Assembly: GCA_017302015.1 (NCBI GenBank) | Contig: JAFLEE010000016.1 | Coordinates: 1 to 64,000 of the forward strand | From: Spirochaetota bacterium | GTDB lineage: Bacteria > Spirochaetota > UBA12135 > COTS27 > JAFLEE01 | Reading direction: 5' to 3' | Length of the DNA: 64,000 nt | Shown: positions 50,563 through 60,175 of the stretch, piece after piece | How the letters are laid out: each line of letters starts with the position of its first letter | How positions within the stretch are numbered: position 1 is the stretch's first letter | Position numbers and translations under genes: made by a program | Notes under the pieces: model-generated | Database searches by the model: none | What the model was told of the DNA's origin: nothing | The model's input: the letters and a program-made list of their open reading frames with translations, nothing else

Positions 50563-52347
50563 TCAGCTGGCGGGCTTCCTTCCCTTCACCCACGCCGGTT
50601 TGCGCGCGCCGGCCTTCGCCCCGTAGGGTCGGGGCCGGGGGCGTGCCGGGGCGCCCGGCTCGCCCATGCCGTCTTGCTTCTCGGCGACGTCCATGCGAAG
50701 GCGGCGGCCCTTGATCTGGGAATCGCCGATGGCGCGCATGACCTGCTCGGCGTACTGGGTCGCCACGCCGACGTAGCTGCATTTCTCGTAGATTTCGATC
50801 TTGCCGACGGCGCCCTGGGGGAGCGCGGCGGTATTGTAGAGGGCCCCGGAAATTTCCCGCGGGGTGACCTCGTCCATGGCGCCGACGTTGATGAAGAGGC
50901 GCGTGAAGGGGACGTCGGGGTTGATGGGGGCCGAAGGCGGCCGGGGTGGGTGGGGGCGGGTGGCCGGGCCCTCGCCCCGGGCCAAGGGGCGGCCGGGGCG
51001 CTCGCGGTAAGCGGGTTGGGGGCGGTCCTCCTGGATCGCCTGGCCGGCTTCGCGCACCCCGTCGTTGATCCACAGGTGCATGAGGGCGCTGGCGATCTCG
51101 ATGCTGCTGTGCCCGGCGTCGAGGAGCTTCTGCACCTCGGCCTCGTGGTCGCCGAACTTGCCCTCCTCGAGGGCGAGGCGCAGCTTCTCGAAGTGGGCGC
51201 CCACGCGCTTGCCCTCGACCTCGTCGAGGGTGGGCACGCGGTGTCGCTCGATGCGCACCTTGGCGAAGCGCTGGATGCGCTGGAGCAGGAAGATCTCGCG
51301 GCCGGTGACTAGCGAGAGGGCCTTCCCCGAACGGCCGGCGCGGCCCGTGCGGCCGATGCGGTGCACGTAGTCCTCTTCGTCGTAGGGGAGGTCGAGGTTG
51401 ATGACGAGATCGAGGGTGTCGACGTCGAGGCCCCGGGCGGCCACGTCGGTGGCGACGAGCACCTCGACGTTGCCCGAGCGGAAATTGCGCATCACCCGGT
51501 CGCGGGCGACCTGGTTGAGGTCGCCGTGGAGGCGGTCGGCGGCGTAGCCCCGGGCCACGAGCGCGTCGGCGGCGTCGTCGACGGCGCGCTTGGTGTTGGC
51601 GAAGACGAGGGTGAGGTGCGGGTTCTCGAGGTCGAGGATGCGGCAGAGGGCCTCGATCTTGGAGCGGCTCATCACCTCGTAGTAGCGCTGCTCCACCGTG
51701 GGCACGGTGAGGGCCTTGTGCTCGACGCTGATGAGGGCGGGGTCGCGGGTGTAGCTTTCGATGAGGCGCCGGATGGGGCCGTCGATGGTGGCGGAGAAGA
51801 AGAGGGTCTGCCGCTCGTCGGGGATCGCCTTCATGAGGCGCTCGATATCCTCGCGGAAGCCCATGTCGAGCATCTCGTCGGCCTCGTCGAAGACGAGCAT
51901 CTCGATGGACTGGGTGCGCAGGATGCCCTTGTCGACGAAGTCGAGGATGCGCCCCGGGGTGCCGACGACGATCTGGGCGCCGTCGCGCAGGCCGCGGATC
52001 TGCCGCTCGTAGGTCGCGCCGCCGTAGATGGGGATCGCCTTGAGGCCGCGCTTGTGCACGGTGAGTTTGGAGACCTCTTCGCAGACCTGCATGGCGAGTT
52101 CCCGCGTCGGGCACATGATGAGCGCGCGCACGTCGCGGGCGGCGGCGTCGAGGCGCTGGACGACGGGGATCGCGAAGGCCATGGTCTTGCCCGAGCCGGT
52201 CTGGGACTGGCCGACGACATCGCGGCCCTCGAGGGCGGGGGGGATGGCCTGGGCCTGGATGGGCGCCGGCTGGTCGAAGCCGAGGGCCGCCACGGCGGCG
52301 AGAAGATCGGGGGAGAGGCCCAATTCGGGGAAGGGTTTCTTGTCCAT
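50563..52347 (-). CDS. deaD: ATP-dependent DEAD-box RNA helicase with DbpA-type RNA-binding domain (594 aa)
   Basis: All DEAD-box motifs are present in order: Q motif (GFDQPAPIQAQAIP), Walker A SQTGSGKT, PTRELA, GTPGR, DEAD, SAT, and HRIGRTGRAG. A Pro/Arg-rich linker leads to a C-terminal DbpA RNA-binding domain (FTRLFINVGAMDEVTPREISGALYN) and a basic tail. The layout and length are those of DeaD/CsdA, which unwinds RNA during ribosome assembly and cold adaptation. ATG 52347 has AAGGA about 8 nt upstream. Upstream is the U32 gene on the same strand, separated by 99 nt. The Cys in the RNA-binding domain (EKCSYVGVA) is ordinary for the family. Confidence 0.9.
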   Translation of the reverse strand: MDKKPFPELGLSPDLLAAVAALGFDQPAPIQAQAIPPALEGRDVVGQSQTGSGKTMAFAIPVVQRLDAAARDVRALIMCPTRELAMQVCEEVSKLTVHKRGLKAIPIYGGATYERQIRGLRDGAQIVVGTPGRILDFVDKGILRTQSIEMLVFDEADEMLDMGFREDIERLMKAIPDERQTLFFSATIDGPIRRLIESYTRDPALISVEHKALTVPTVEQRYYEVMSRSKIEALCRILDLENPHLTLVFANTKRAVDDAADALVARGYAADRLHGDLNQVARDRVMRNFRSGNVEVLVATDVAARGLDVDTLDLVINLDLPYDEEDYVHRIGRTGRAGRSGKALSLVTGREIFLLQRIQRFAKVRIERHRVPTLDEVEGKRVGAHFEKLRLALEEGKFGDHEAEVQKLLDAGHSSIEIASALMHLWINDGVREAGQAIQEDRPQPAYRERPGRPLARGEGPATRPHPPRPPSAPINPDVPFTRLFINVGAMDEVTPREISGALYNTAALPQGAVGKIEIYEKCSYVGVATQYAEQVMRAIGDSQIKGRRLRMDVAEKQDGMGEPGAPARPRPRPYGAKAGARKPAWVKGRKPAS

Positions 52348-52446
52348 CGGAGGTCCTTGGCGCGCGAACGGGCCGAAGGGGTATGTTCCCATGGAAAGCG
52401 CTATTTCAGGCCCCCTTTTTGCGCTTCAAGCGCCTTTTTCCGGGCG

Positions 52447-55125
52447 CTAAAGCAGGCGGCGCCCGAACTGGGCGCTGTGGGTATCGGCCACCGCTTCCCC
52501 CCGGTCGACGCGGCGCAGGATCTCGAGGGCCGCCTCGGATCCGTACGGGCGCGTGAGGAAATCCACCCGGAAATCGCGCACGCCCAGGGCTTCGAGCGCG
52601 GGCCGCCGCTCGGCGATGCTGTAGGCCGCCGCCCCGTAGACGATGCTGCGGCATTGCTCGTGGGCCACGGTGAAGCGCTCGCCCTTGGTGTTCTCGATCT
52701 CGAGGGTGCGGTAGCCGCAGGCCTTGCTCCCCGGGCAGCCGCCGTGGAGCGCGGTGAGGGAGCAGGCCTCGGCGATGAAGAGCGGGGTATCTTTATAGAG
52801 GATGGCCCGGGGCCTCGCCAGGTCCCAGGGGAAGCGCCCCAGTTGGCTGCTTAGGTTCTCCCGGTCGTCCTCCACCGAGAGGGTGATGATGGAGAAGCCC
52901 TGCTCCCCCCAGAAGCGCGAGGCCTGGGCGTTGAGCGCGTAGAGGAAAAAATCCGTGGCGAGGGAGGCCGACTTCGGGATCTCGCCGCCCGGGGAAAGCC
53001 GGCGAAGCAGCCCTAAGGCGCCGAGATTCCCGAGTTCGAAGGCGGGGGTTGGGGATTCCAGGGCTAGGCGGACCCACGCTTTGAGGTGGGGGGCGTCCCA
53101 GGGGCGGATCACCGTGGGGAGGGCGAGGCGCAATTGGGCGCCCATCCCGGCGGCGGCGTCCGTCAGGCGAGCCCACCCTTCGGCGGGGTTGGCTTGGCCG
53201 AGGAACATGCGCTTGGGCTCGAAGCAGAGTTCCCGGATGGGGAGGCTCGGCCCTTCCCCCATGTACCGACCCAGGGCCTCCAAGATCTCGAGGCGGTCGA
53301 ACTTCACCCCGAGGGTCGAGTCGGCCACCGCGGGCGCCCCGCTGGGGGCCCAGGCCGCGAGGGCCTCGTTGGCAGCATGGGAAATGAGGGCGGCGAGGGA
53401 AGGCGAGAGGGAGGAGGAGAGTTTTTGCTTCAGCCCCTTCAGCAGGCTCGGCGGGATGAAGAAGTTCGTGTCCCCCTCCACGAGGATGCGGGTGCTCTCG
53501 AATCCGGCCTCGCCGTAGAGGGCGAAGAGGTCCTTAAGGATGCCCGGGAGCCGGGATTCGCCGCGGGGCCGCTCCGCCTTGGCGACCAGCACCTCCCGGG
53601 CGATGATCCCCCGGGGCCCGTGGATCGCCACGGCGACCCGCAATTCCTGGCCCATCGCCTCGAGGGCGATGCGCGTCTCCACCGGCGCGAGCACGCGCAG
53701 GCGTTCCTCGGCGCCGGGGCGGGCGAGGCGATCGACCTGCTGGCGTAGCGCGTCGCTGCGGGTCTTGCGCACGAGATCGCCGGGGGCCGGCATCGGGTGG
53801 CCTTCGGGCACCTCGATCCACACCTCGGCCTCGGCGGGGCATTCGTAGACCGCGCGAGCGTCGCGCTTCAAGCCGTGGATGCCGAATCGAAGCCCGAGGT
53901 TCTCGTAACGGGCCTCGAGTTCCTGGAGGGGATCCGTGGGGCCCCCGGCGCCCGCATTCGGTTCCCCGGCGCTCCCGTGCTGGGGTTCGGCGTGGTAGAG
54001 CACGCCGGGCGCGTCGATGCGCAGGCCGTCGTGGCGGGAGAGGGCGACCCGGGAGCGGAGGCGGATCCACCGGTCCTCCACTGCCTCGATGGCCCCGGCG
54101 AGGGCGCCCTTATGGCTGGGCTCGTCGAGGTCGATGACGTTCTCGGCGTAGCGGCCCTTCACGTGGAAGGCGGTGGGGGCTCGGTGGAAGGTGAAGTCGT
54201 GGAACTGGTGGAGTTGGGATGGCTGGGCGTCGAACTCCCGCGCCGTCAGCGGGGCCCCGGCGCGCAGGGTCGGGCGTCCGAAGAGGGCGTCGAGGCGGGC
54301 GCGGTAGAGCGAGACGGCCGTGGCCACGTACTGGGCGTCCTTCTTGCGCCCCTCGATCTTGAGGGCATCGACGCCCGCGCGCACCCAAAGGTCGACCGCG
54401 TCGGCCGTGTCGAGGTCTTTCATCGAGAAGAGGAAGCCGTGGCCCGGTTCGCTGAGAATCTTATAGGGCTCGCGGCAGGTATAGGCGCATTCCCCCCGGT
54501 TCCCGCTGCGCGCGTCCTGGGCCCCGGAGAAGAGGCAGAGGCCGGAGTAGGCGTAGCAGAGCGAGCCGTGGCAGAAGACCTCGAGTTCGGTGTCGGCGGG
54601 GGTGTGCTCCCGCAGGCGCCTCACCTCTTCGGCGGTGAGTTCCCGGGCCAGCACGACGCGGCGGAACCCCAGGCGACGGGCCTCGAGCACGCCCTCGAGA
54701 TTATGCAGCGCCATCTGGGTGGAGGCGTGGAGGCGGAAGGAGGGGAAATGCGTTCGGATGAGGCGCAGCACGCCGGCGTCCTGGATGATGAGGGCGTAGA
54801 CGCCCAGGGGCTCGAGGCGGGCGAGGAGCTCGCAGAGGTCGCGGCGTTCCGTGTCCTTCACCACCACGTTCACGGCGACGAGGACCTTCATGCCGTACTG
54901 CCGCGCCAGGGGCAGGAGCTCCGCCAGGTCTTCGATGGCGAAATTGCGCGCCCGGGATCGGGCGTTGAACTGGTCGAGGCCGAGGTAGACGGCATCGGCC
55001 CCCGCGTGGAGGGCGGCGAGGAAGGCCTCGCGCCCCCCCGCCGGGGCGAGGAGTTCGGGGACCTTGGCGTCGGGAGCCGGCGGATGGATGGGGCGCGGCT
55101 GGGCGGGGCTGCTTTGGCTATTCAA
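52447..55125 (-). CDS. U32 peptidase family protein, RlhA/TrhP-like (892 aa)
   Basis: The N-terminal TIM-barrel of peptidase family U32 (PELLAPAGGREAFLAALHAGADAVYLGLDQFNAR) carries the family cysteines in FCHGSLCYAYSGLCLFSGAQ and NRGECAYTCREPY, which probably bind an Fe-S cluster, and IEGRKKDAQYV. A C-terminal DUF3656-type half makes it the long form, like RlhA, which hydroxylates C2501 of 23S rRNA; the shorter TrhP acts on tRNA. The final ~70 residues contain further cysteines (HGGCPGSKACGY). The start is uncertain: TTG 55125 has a TATATT just upstream, but no ribosome binding site is seen; no ATG or GTG is near the domain start. The RNA target is inferred from the family. Confidence 0.78.
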   Translation of the reverse strand: MNSQSSPAQPRPIHPPAPDAKVPELLAPAGGREAFLAALHAGADAVYLGLDQFNARSRARNFAIEDLAELLPLARQYGMKVLVAVNVVVKDTERRDLCELLARLEPLGVYALIIQDAGVLRLIRTHFPSFRLHASTQMALHNLEGVLEARRLGFRRVVLARELTAEEVRRLREHTPADTELEVFCHGSLCYAYSGLCLFSGAQDARSGNRGECAYTCREPYKILSEPGHGFLFSMKDLDTADAVDLWVRAGVDALKIEGRKKDAQYVATAVSLYRARLDALFGRPTLRAGAPLTAREFDAQPSQLHQFHDFTFHRAPTAFHVKGRYAENVIDLDEPSHKGALAGAIEAVEDRWIRLRSRVALSRHDGLRIDAPGVLYHAEPQHGSAGEPNAGAGGPTDPLQELEARYENLGLRFGIHGLKRDARAVYECPAEAEVWIEVPEGHPMPAPGDLVRKTRSDALRQQVDRLARPGAEERLRVLAPVETRIALEAMGQELRVAVAIHGPRGIIAREVLVAKAERPRGESRLPGILKDLFALYGEAGFESTRILVEGDTNFFIPPSLLKGLKQKLSSSLSPSLAALISHAANEALAAWAPSGAPAVADSTLGVKFDRLEILEALGRYMGEGPSLPIRELCFEPKRMFLGQANPAEGWARLTDAAAGMGAQLRLALPTVIRPWDAPHLKAWVRLALESPTPAFELGNLGALGLLRRLSPGGEIPKSASLATDFFLYALNAQASRFWGEQGFSIITLSVEDDRENLSSQLGRFPWDLARPRAILYKDTPLFIAEACSLTALHGGCPGSKACGYRTLEIENTKGERFTVAHEQCRSIVYGAAAYSIAERRPALEALGVRDFRVDFLTRPYGSEAALEILRRVDRGEAVADTHSAQFGRRLL

Positions 55126-55246
55126 TATAGAAGAAAGATAACACGGGGAGGGGATTTGGGCGAATAGGGCCGCGGACAGGGCCCGCTTCGGGGGATGCCC
55201 CCATCTGTGGCGGACGGTCAAACTCGCGCCGTAAAGCGGCCTTGGA

Positions 55247-56218
55247 TCAGGAGCGCTTCGCCCCCGCGGTGGATGCGCGGACGATGAGGCGCGCGGGAAC
55301 CAAGGGCGCCGCGGGCGCGGGGACCCCCGAAAAAAAGGCGTTTAGTTGGTCGAGGACGCCCCGCGCCAACGCCGGCGCGTCTTGGTCGATGGTCGTGGGT
55401 TCGGGGGTCAGCCAGGGGGAGACCCCCGGATTCTCGAAGGTGATGAGGGAGAGGTCGCGGGGGATGGAGAGGCCGAGTTTGGCGCAGGCGTGGTAGGCGG
55501 GGAGCGCGAGGTCTTCCCCGCCGATGAGGAGGGCGGTGGCGCCGCGGTCCATGAGCGCGGCCACTTGCGGGAGCACTTCGGCGGGCAGGGTGGCGCGGCA
55601 AAGCGAACGATCCACGGGAAGCCCGCGGCCTTCGAGGGTCGCCTTCCAGCCCTTCACCCGTTCGCTCCCCCCCCAATTGGCGAGGCTATTGAGGAGGAGG
55701 CCGATGCGGCGGTGTCCGAGCTGGGCCAAATGCGCCACCGCCGAAGCGGCCTGGCCCCGGTGGTCGGAGCAGACCCCGGGCAAGCCGGGGACGCGGTCGT
55801 TCACCATCACGGTGAACGCGGGGTGGCGCTGCCTGAGGCGGGAGCGGGCTTCCTCGCTCCAGGTGAGGCAAACCGCAGCGCGGATGGCGCGCTGGCAGGC
55901 CCGGTCGCAATGGGAGATCGGGAAGACCTCGTAGTGGAACCCGGCGTGGGCGAGCGCGCGGGTGAGCGCCGAAAGGAGGATGGACGCGTAGGCGCCGACG
56001 TGGAGCCCGTCCCCCGTCTCCAGGAAGAGGGCGACGGACCGGGAAGCGATGCCCTCGGGAACGTAGCCCAGGCGCTCGAGCACTTCGGAGACCCTGCGCC
56101 GGGTCTCTTCCCGCACCTTCGGCGAGAGGTTGAGCACCCGGCTCACCGTCGCCGTGGAGACCTTGGCCGCCCGGGCCACCGCGCGCACATCGGGTTTGGG
56201 ATTGGGGGAACGTGGCAC
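55247..56218 (-). CDS. LacI-family transcriptional regulator (323 aa)
   Basis: An N-terminal LacI helix-turn-helix and hinge (VRAVARAAKVSTATVSRVLNLSPKVREETRRRVSEVLERLGYVP) is followed by the periplasmic-binding-protein-like sensor domain ending in LITFENPGVSPWLTPEPTTIDQD. Start is GTG 56218. A strong promoter and a perfect palindrome lie upstream (56317-56363), so it is probably autoregulated. The GH5 gene lies immediately upstream on the same strand; whether LacI represses it is not shown. The effector is probably a sugar. Confidence 0.88.
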   Translation of the reverse strand: MPRSPNPKPDVRAVARAAKVSTATVSRVLNLSPKVREETRRRVSEVLERLGYVPEGIASRSVALFLETGDGLHVGAYASILLSALTRALAHAGFHYEVFPISHCDRACQRAIRAAVCLTWSEEARSRLRQRHPAFTVMVNDRVPGLPGVCSDHRGQAASAVAHLAQLGHRRIGLLLNSLANWGGSERVKGWKATLEGRGLPVDRSLCRATLPAEVLPQVAALMDRGATALLIGGEDLALPAYHACAKLGLSIPRDLSLITFENPGVSPWLTPEPTTIDQDAPALARGVLDQLNAFFSGVPAPAAPLVPARLIVRASTAGAKRS

Positions 56219-56316
56219 GGATCAACCTCGCGAGCCCGAAGGCCGATCCCCGGCGCCGGGGGCTCCATTCGGCCCGACGAGCGCCCCAACCGCGGCCGCG
56301 GCGGACCTGGGAAAAA

Positions 56317-56363
56317 TGTAATGATTACAACGGGAGTATATCCCGGGGGCAACTAAAAAACAA
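56317..56363 (-). promoter_or_regulatory. Promoter and operator of the LacI gene
   Basis: On the minus strand TTGTTT (56363-56358), 17 nt, TATACT (56340-56335). A perfect 13-bp palindrome TGTAAT-G-ATTACA (56317-56329) covers the predicted start site at about 56328, placed to let a bound LacI protein block initiation. The sequence fits the AT-rich half-sites of LacI-family operators. Confidence 0.7.
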
Positions 56364-56433
56364 CGCGGGGCGGCGAAGGCAGGCCCCCGCACGGGCCCCG
56401 CGAGTCGGCGCGCGCCGCGGGTTCGCCTCGCCT

Positions 56434-57924
56434 TCAGCGGACGCGGGTGGCCTTCATGAGGTCGAGCATGGCGCGGTCGACGAGAAGATCGCCCTCCTTC
56501 TCGTAGGCGACATCTTTGCGGCCGCTGTCGAGGGGGCCGAAGGGCCCGCGCAAGTTCCAGAAGGCCCAGCCGATGCCCATCGCTTGGTATTGCTTGAGGC
56601 AATATTCCAGCCAGCGGAGGGTCACCTCGTGGGGCGTGTACTTATAGGCGCCCATCTCCCCGACGAAGGCGCGCGCGCCGTCCTGGATGGCCGCCCGCCA
56701 TGGGGCGAGGAATTCGTTGACGGGGCCGTTGGGGTCGAAGTCCTCGGTACTCGTGAGTTGCCCGCTCGTATCGAGGTTCAAGCGCGGTTGGGGGGCGCCC
56801 CATTTGTAGAGGGCGGGGATGGCGTTGGAACGGCCATCGGGGAAGACGAGGGTGAGGCCCGAAGCGCGCATCCAGTCGCCGTTGGTGACTCGTAGGCTGA
56901 GTTCCTGGGCGTTCCGGTCGAGGCGGAAGGGCACATCGAGGTCGTAGACGTTCTGGAACCGGCTGTATTCCTTTTTATAGACGATTTCCTTCCATTCGCC
57001 CTGGTTGCTCGAGGGCACGAAGGACTTTTCGAGGAGCGTGCGCCCATCGGCCTCCACGACGAGATCGGCCCGGTCGCTCACTTGGGCGATGCGCAGCGCC
57101 CCCCGGGTGCCCGCGGGGAATTTCCCCTGGAGGACGAGGGCGGAATGGGGGACGTCGCCCTTGGTGGGGCTATAGAAGTGCTCGCGCATGGCGGGCACGA
57201 GGGGCCAGATCGGAACGGGGAGTTTGTCGGCCCCCTTGTTCCATTCGGCCTTGTAATGGCTGACGTTTCCGGGCACATAGCCCCGGGTGGAGAGGATGGT
57301 ATTGGGACGCTTGTAGAGTTCGGGGAAGGGGGTCTTGCCCACGTCCATGCCGTCGACGACCACGAGGCGATCGGGGTCGATGCGGTGGATGGCGTCGGTG
57401 GCGCGGCCGAAGACGCGCAGGTAATTGGAGGCCGCCGTGCGCGCCGGCTCATTGAGGAGGTTGAGGGAGACGGCGGCCGGGCTCTCCTTCTTATAGCGTC
57501 GGGCGAACATCTCCCAATAGGCGACGAAGCGGTCTTCGGTGGCCGCGTTCGTCCAGAGCTGGTCGTCGAGGCCCTTGACGGGGTTGATGCAATAGCCCGG
57601 GGCTTTGTGCAGGTTGATGCACACGTGCACCCCGTACTTCTTACCGAGGGCGACCGCCTCGTCGATGGCGGCCAGGGCCTTCTCGTTGAAACGCGTCTCA
57701 TCGCCGGCGTCGACATAGATGCGGTAATCCAGAGGGAGCCGGGCGAAGGTGAACCCGTGCTTCCTCATCCAAGCGAAATCGCTCTCCCGAAAATTAGTCT
57801 GCTTCCCGAGGGTGTACTGCTCCGTCAGATTGAAGCCGAACCATTTCTTCTCGGGCCTTTCGGCGGCGGGAGGGAGGGTCGGGACGAGGAGGGCGAGGAT
57901 GAGGAATAGGGCGGGCTGGCGCAT
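56434..57924 (-). CDS. Secreted GH5-like glycoside hydrolase with inserted beta domain (496 aa)
   Basis: A signal peptide (MRQPALFLILALLVPTLPPAAE) precedes a GH5 barrel: GFNLTEQYTLGK, FARLPLDYRIYVD, acid/base E159 in LNLLNEPAR, and nucleophile E423 in AFVGEMGAY, with GIGWAFWNLRGPFG near the end. Between them, roughly residues 270-370, lies a beta-sandwich-like insertion (SALVLQGKFPAG ... ELSLRVTNGDWMRASGLTLVF) that is not part of a normal GH5 barrel and might bind carbohydrate. AAGGAG lies 5 nt before the ATG; a TATACT -10 lies at 57949-57944. Divergent from the secreted GH gene at 58197. The substrate is a beta-glucan or mannan by family only. Confidence 0.87.
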   Translation of the reverse strand: MRQPALFLILALLVPTLPPAAERPEKKWFGFNLTEQYTLGKQTNFRESDFAWMRKHGFTFARLPLDYRIYVDAGDETRFNEKALAAIDEAVALGKKYGVHVCINLHKAPGYCINPVKGLDDQLWTNAATEDRFVAYWEMFARRYKKESPAAVSLNLLNEPARTAASNYLRVFGRATDAIHRIDPDRLVVVDGMDVGKTPFPELYKRPNTILSTRGYVPGNVSHYKAEWNKGADKLPVPIWPLVPAMREHFYSPTKGDVPHSALVLQGKFPAGTRGALRIAQVSDRADLVVEADGRTLLEKSFVPSSNQGEWKEIVYKKEYSRFQNVYDLDVPFRLDRNAQELSLRVTNGDWMRASGLTLVFPDGRSNAIPALYKWGAPQPRLNLDTSGQLTSTEDFDPNGPVNEFLAPWRAAIQDGARAFVGEMGAYKYTPHEVTLRWLEYCLKQYQAMGIGWAFWNLRGPFGPLDSGRKDVAYEKEGDLLVDRAMLDLMKATRVR

Positions 57925-58091
57925 GGGGTCTCCTTGCTGCAGAAGTATAGCCTTCCCCCTCCCCCTCCGGACATATCCGCCGCGGCAAGGGGGATATCCA
58001 AGCCGGCAGGGGCCGTGCATCGGGCTCCTGCGCCGATTTCGGGTAGCGGTCCGGCGCCCGCCCCCTGGTGCCGCCTCGCGGAATCGGCGGT

Positions 58092-58120
58092 TTGATGGGC
58101 GGCGGCAACCGGCCTATAAT
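58092..58120 (+). promoter_or_regulatory. Promoter of the CBM-glycosidase gene
   Basis: TTGATG (58092-58097), 17 nt, consensus TATAAT (58115-58120). The predicted leader is ~70 nt and ends in GAGGAG before the ATG at 58197. Confidence 0.65.
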
Positions 58121-58196
58121 GGAGTCCGACGACGATTTCGGTGTTCGCCGCCCGTGGGTCGCCTCGGGCGCGACCCAAAGGCGCGAGGAGCATCGC

Positions 58197-60092
58197 ATGC
58201 GACCTTCCTTCCCCGCATTTTTCATCTGCCTCCTCATCGCCGCCAGCGCCGCGAACCTCGTGGAAGACGGCTCTTTCGAGGGGGGCGCCCCCTTCGCCAC
58301 CGAACGCGAGGGGAATGACTCGGGCCGTTGGACGATGTACCTCCCGAAGGGGACCGACGGCGCCTTCACGTTGGATGGCGAGGGGCGAAGCGGCAATTGC
58401 GCGCTCTACACCAAGACGGCCGAGGGCAGCGAGAACCTCCACTTGAACCAGGTCTTCGAGGTGAAGCCCGCCACCTCCTACGAGGTGCGCGCATGGGTCA
58501 AGGGCGACGGCCGGGTGCGGCCCTTCTTCGCCGTCTCGGGCATGAACTGGAAGCATCTGGCCACGGCCATCGCGCCCGCCTCCGAGGCTTGGCGGCAGGT
58601 GCGCCTCTTTTTCGACGCGGGAACGAACACGCGCTTGCGCCTGGAATGGTGGGGCGGGGCGTCGGGGAAGCCGTTTACGGGCGGGCCCGGCACCGCGCGT
58701 CTCGACGATGTGGTCATCGAACCCATGGTCGGCAAGGTGGAGGTCGCCGTCTCGGTCGACGCGAAGGCGGTCCTGAAATCTGGCCTGCCTCCCCGTCCCA
58801 TCGGCGTCTCCGAGAACGTCTTCTTCAGTTCTGACCGGCATTACCCCCAGAGAAAAGTCAGCCAGGTCCAGAGCCTCAAGGACCTCGGCGGGCGGACCGT
58901 GCGGGGGATGGAGGGGAATATCGGGGATTTTTTGATCTGGTCCGTGCCCCCCTACGAGAAGCCCGCCATCCGTTCGACGGCGTGGCATCCCGGCCGGCTC
59001 TATTTCGGTTCCCACTTCCATCCCGACGGGACCCTCCAGAAGCCCATGGAGTTCGACGAGTTCCTCGAGACCGGGATGAAGGCGGGCGTCACGGAGTTCT
59101 TCTATGTGGTCGGCATCGACGCGATCCTCATCGCCCCCGGGACCTGGCAGCGCCTCCTCCCCGACGCGGAGAAGGAGATCCTGCGCGCCGCCGAAGCCCA
59201 GGCGCGCTACGCGCGCTCTCGCGGCGCCCGCATGTGGTACGAGATCGGGAACGAGGTCGACCTGGTCGAGAAGCCCGACAAGCAGCTCCCCGATTGGGAG
59301 CCGGCGGCCTACGCCGAACTCGCCAAGCGCCTCAGCGCCGCCCTGAAGCGCGGCGACCCGGGGGCCAAGGTCGGCGTCAACGGCGGCTTCAAGGAGAACA
59401 GGGCCTGGCTCGATCTCATCCTTCCCCGCGTCGCCGCCGACATCGATTTCGTGGTGGCCCACGCGTACTCGCCCACGGGCACCTACGGGCCCGACCGGGT
59501 CAACGAGGCGATCGACCGCCTCGCGGTGGATCCCGCGGTCAAGGGCCGCTGGCCCCTCTGCCTCACCGAGACCAGTTCCTATAGCCCGGGGGCGCCCGTC
59601 CGAAACGACCTCGCCGAATCCACCCGCAATTTCGTGCGCTACGGGATCAATCTCCTGCTGCCGCGGGTGACCTACATGCATTTTTGGACGGACCATGCCG
59701 CCGAAAATCGGGCCGATAGCGGCAAATGCGCCTTCGGCCCCGATGGGGGCCTGCTCCCCATGGCGCGGGTTCTCGCCCTCTGGAACGAGCACCTCGGGGA
59801 CCGCATGGTGAAGGCCGAGGTCGACCTGCCGGGCATCCCCGCCTTCGCCACCGTGAAGGCCGACGGAACGGTGAACGTGTTCGTCGCCAACGTACTCGGC
59901 CTGCCCCACCGATTCTCGGTGCGCCTCGACGATGCCACGATCCAAACCGTATCCGTCCACGCCTGGATGGGTGCCGACGCCTCGGAACTCGACCCGAAAT
60001 GGGTCGATCGGGGGGCGATCCGCCGGCAAGGCGATGCGTTCCCCGTGGACCTCCCGGGGTTTGGATTCGCCATGCTCTCCTACGTGAAATAG
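58197..60092 (+). CDS. Secreted glycoside hydrolase with N-terminal carbohydrate-binding module (631 aa)
   Basis: A signal peptide (RPSFPAFFICLLIAASAA) is followed by a CBM4/9-like beta-sandwich (~residues 20-190: NLVEDGSFEGGAPF ... ALYTKTAEGSENLHLNQVFEVKPATSYEVRAWVKGDG) and a clan GH-A-type barrel (~200-550). The acid/base is probably E353 in MWYEIGNEVD and the nucleophile E458 in CLTETSSYS, the pattern of GH39/GH51/GH30-like enzymes. ATG 58197 has GAGGAG 6 nt upstream. An upstream in-frame ATG at 58119 falls inside the -10 box. Divergent from the GH5 gene; co-regulation by the intervening 270 nt is likely. Confidence 0.83.
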   Translation: MRPSFPAFFICLLIAASAANLVEDGSFEGGAPFATEREGNDSGRWTMYLPKGTDGAFTLDGEGRSGNCALYTKTAEGSENLHLNQVFEVKPATSYEVRAWVKGDGRVRPFFAVSGMNWKHLATAIAPASEAWRQVRLFFDAGTNTRLRLEWWGGASGKPFTGGPGTARLDDVVIEPMVGKVEVAVSVDAKAVLKSGLPPRPIGVSENVFFSSDRHYPQRKVSQVQSLKDLGGRTVRGMEGNIGDFLIWSVPPYEKPAIRSTAWHPGRLYFGSHFHPDGTLQKPMEFDEFLETGMKAGVTEFFYVVGIDAILIAPGTWQRLLPDAEKEILRAAEAQARYARSRGARMWYEIGNEVDLVEKPDKQLPDWEPAAYAELAKRLSAALKRGDPGAKVGVNGGFKENRAWLDLILPRVAADIDFVVAHAYSPTGTYGPDRVNEAIDRLAVDPAVKGRWPLCLTETSSYSPGAPVRNDLAESTRNFVRYGINLLLPRVTYMHFWTDHAAENRADSGKCAFGPDGGLLPMARVLALWNEHLGDRMVKAEVDLPGIPAFATVKADGTVNVFVANVLGLPHRFSVRLDDATIQTVSVHAWMGADASELDPKWVDRGAIRRQGDAFPVDLPGFGFAMLSYVK

Positions 60093-60122
60093 GGGCCCAT
60101 CGCCGCGGGCCCCGTGGCGCGG

Positions 60123-60142
60123 GCGCTTCCAGCGCTGTTTTT
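60123..60142 (+). terminator. Rho-independent terminator after the CBM-glycosidase gene
   Basis: GCGCT (60123-60127), a TCC loop, AGCGC (60131-60135), then TGTTTTT (60136-60142). Confidence 0.5.
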
Positions 60143-60175
60143 CACGTCAAGAGGGGCGCCTTCCGGGGGCGACTT

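Noticed and set aside
52421-52439. Palindrome GCGCTT-C-AAGCGC with a T run, as terminator of the U32 gene
   Set aside because: The T run follows on the plus strand, whereas the U32 gene is transcribed on the minus strand, where the hairpin is followed by A residues. No plus-strand gene ends here.
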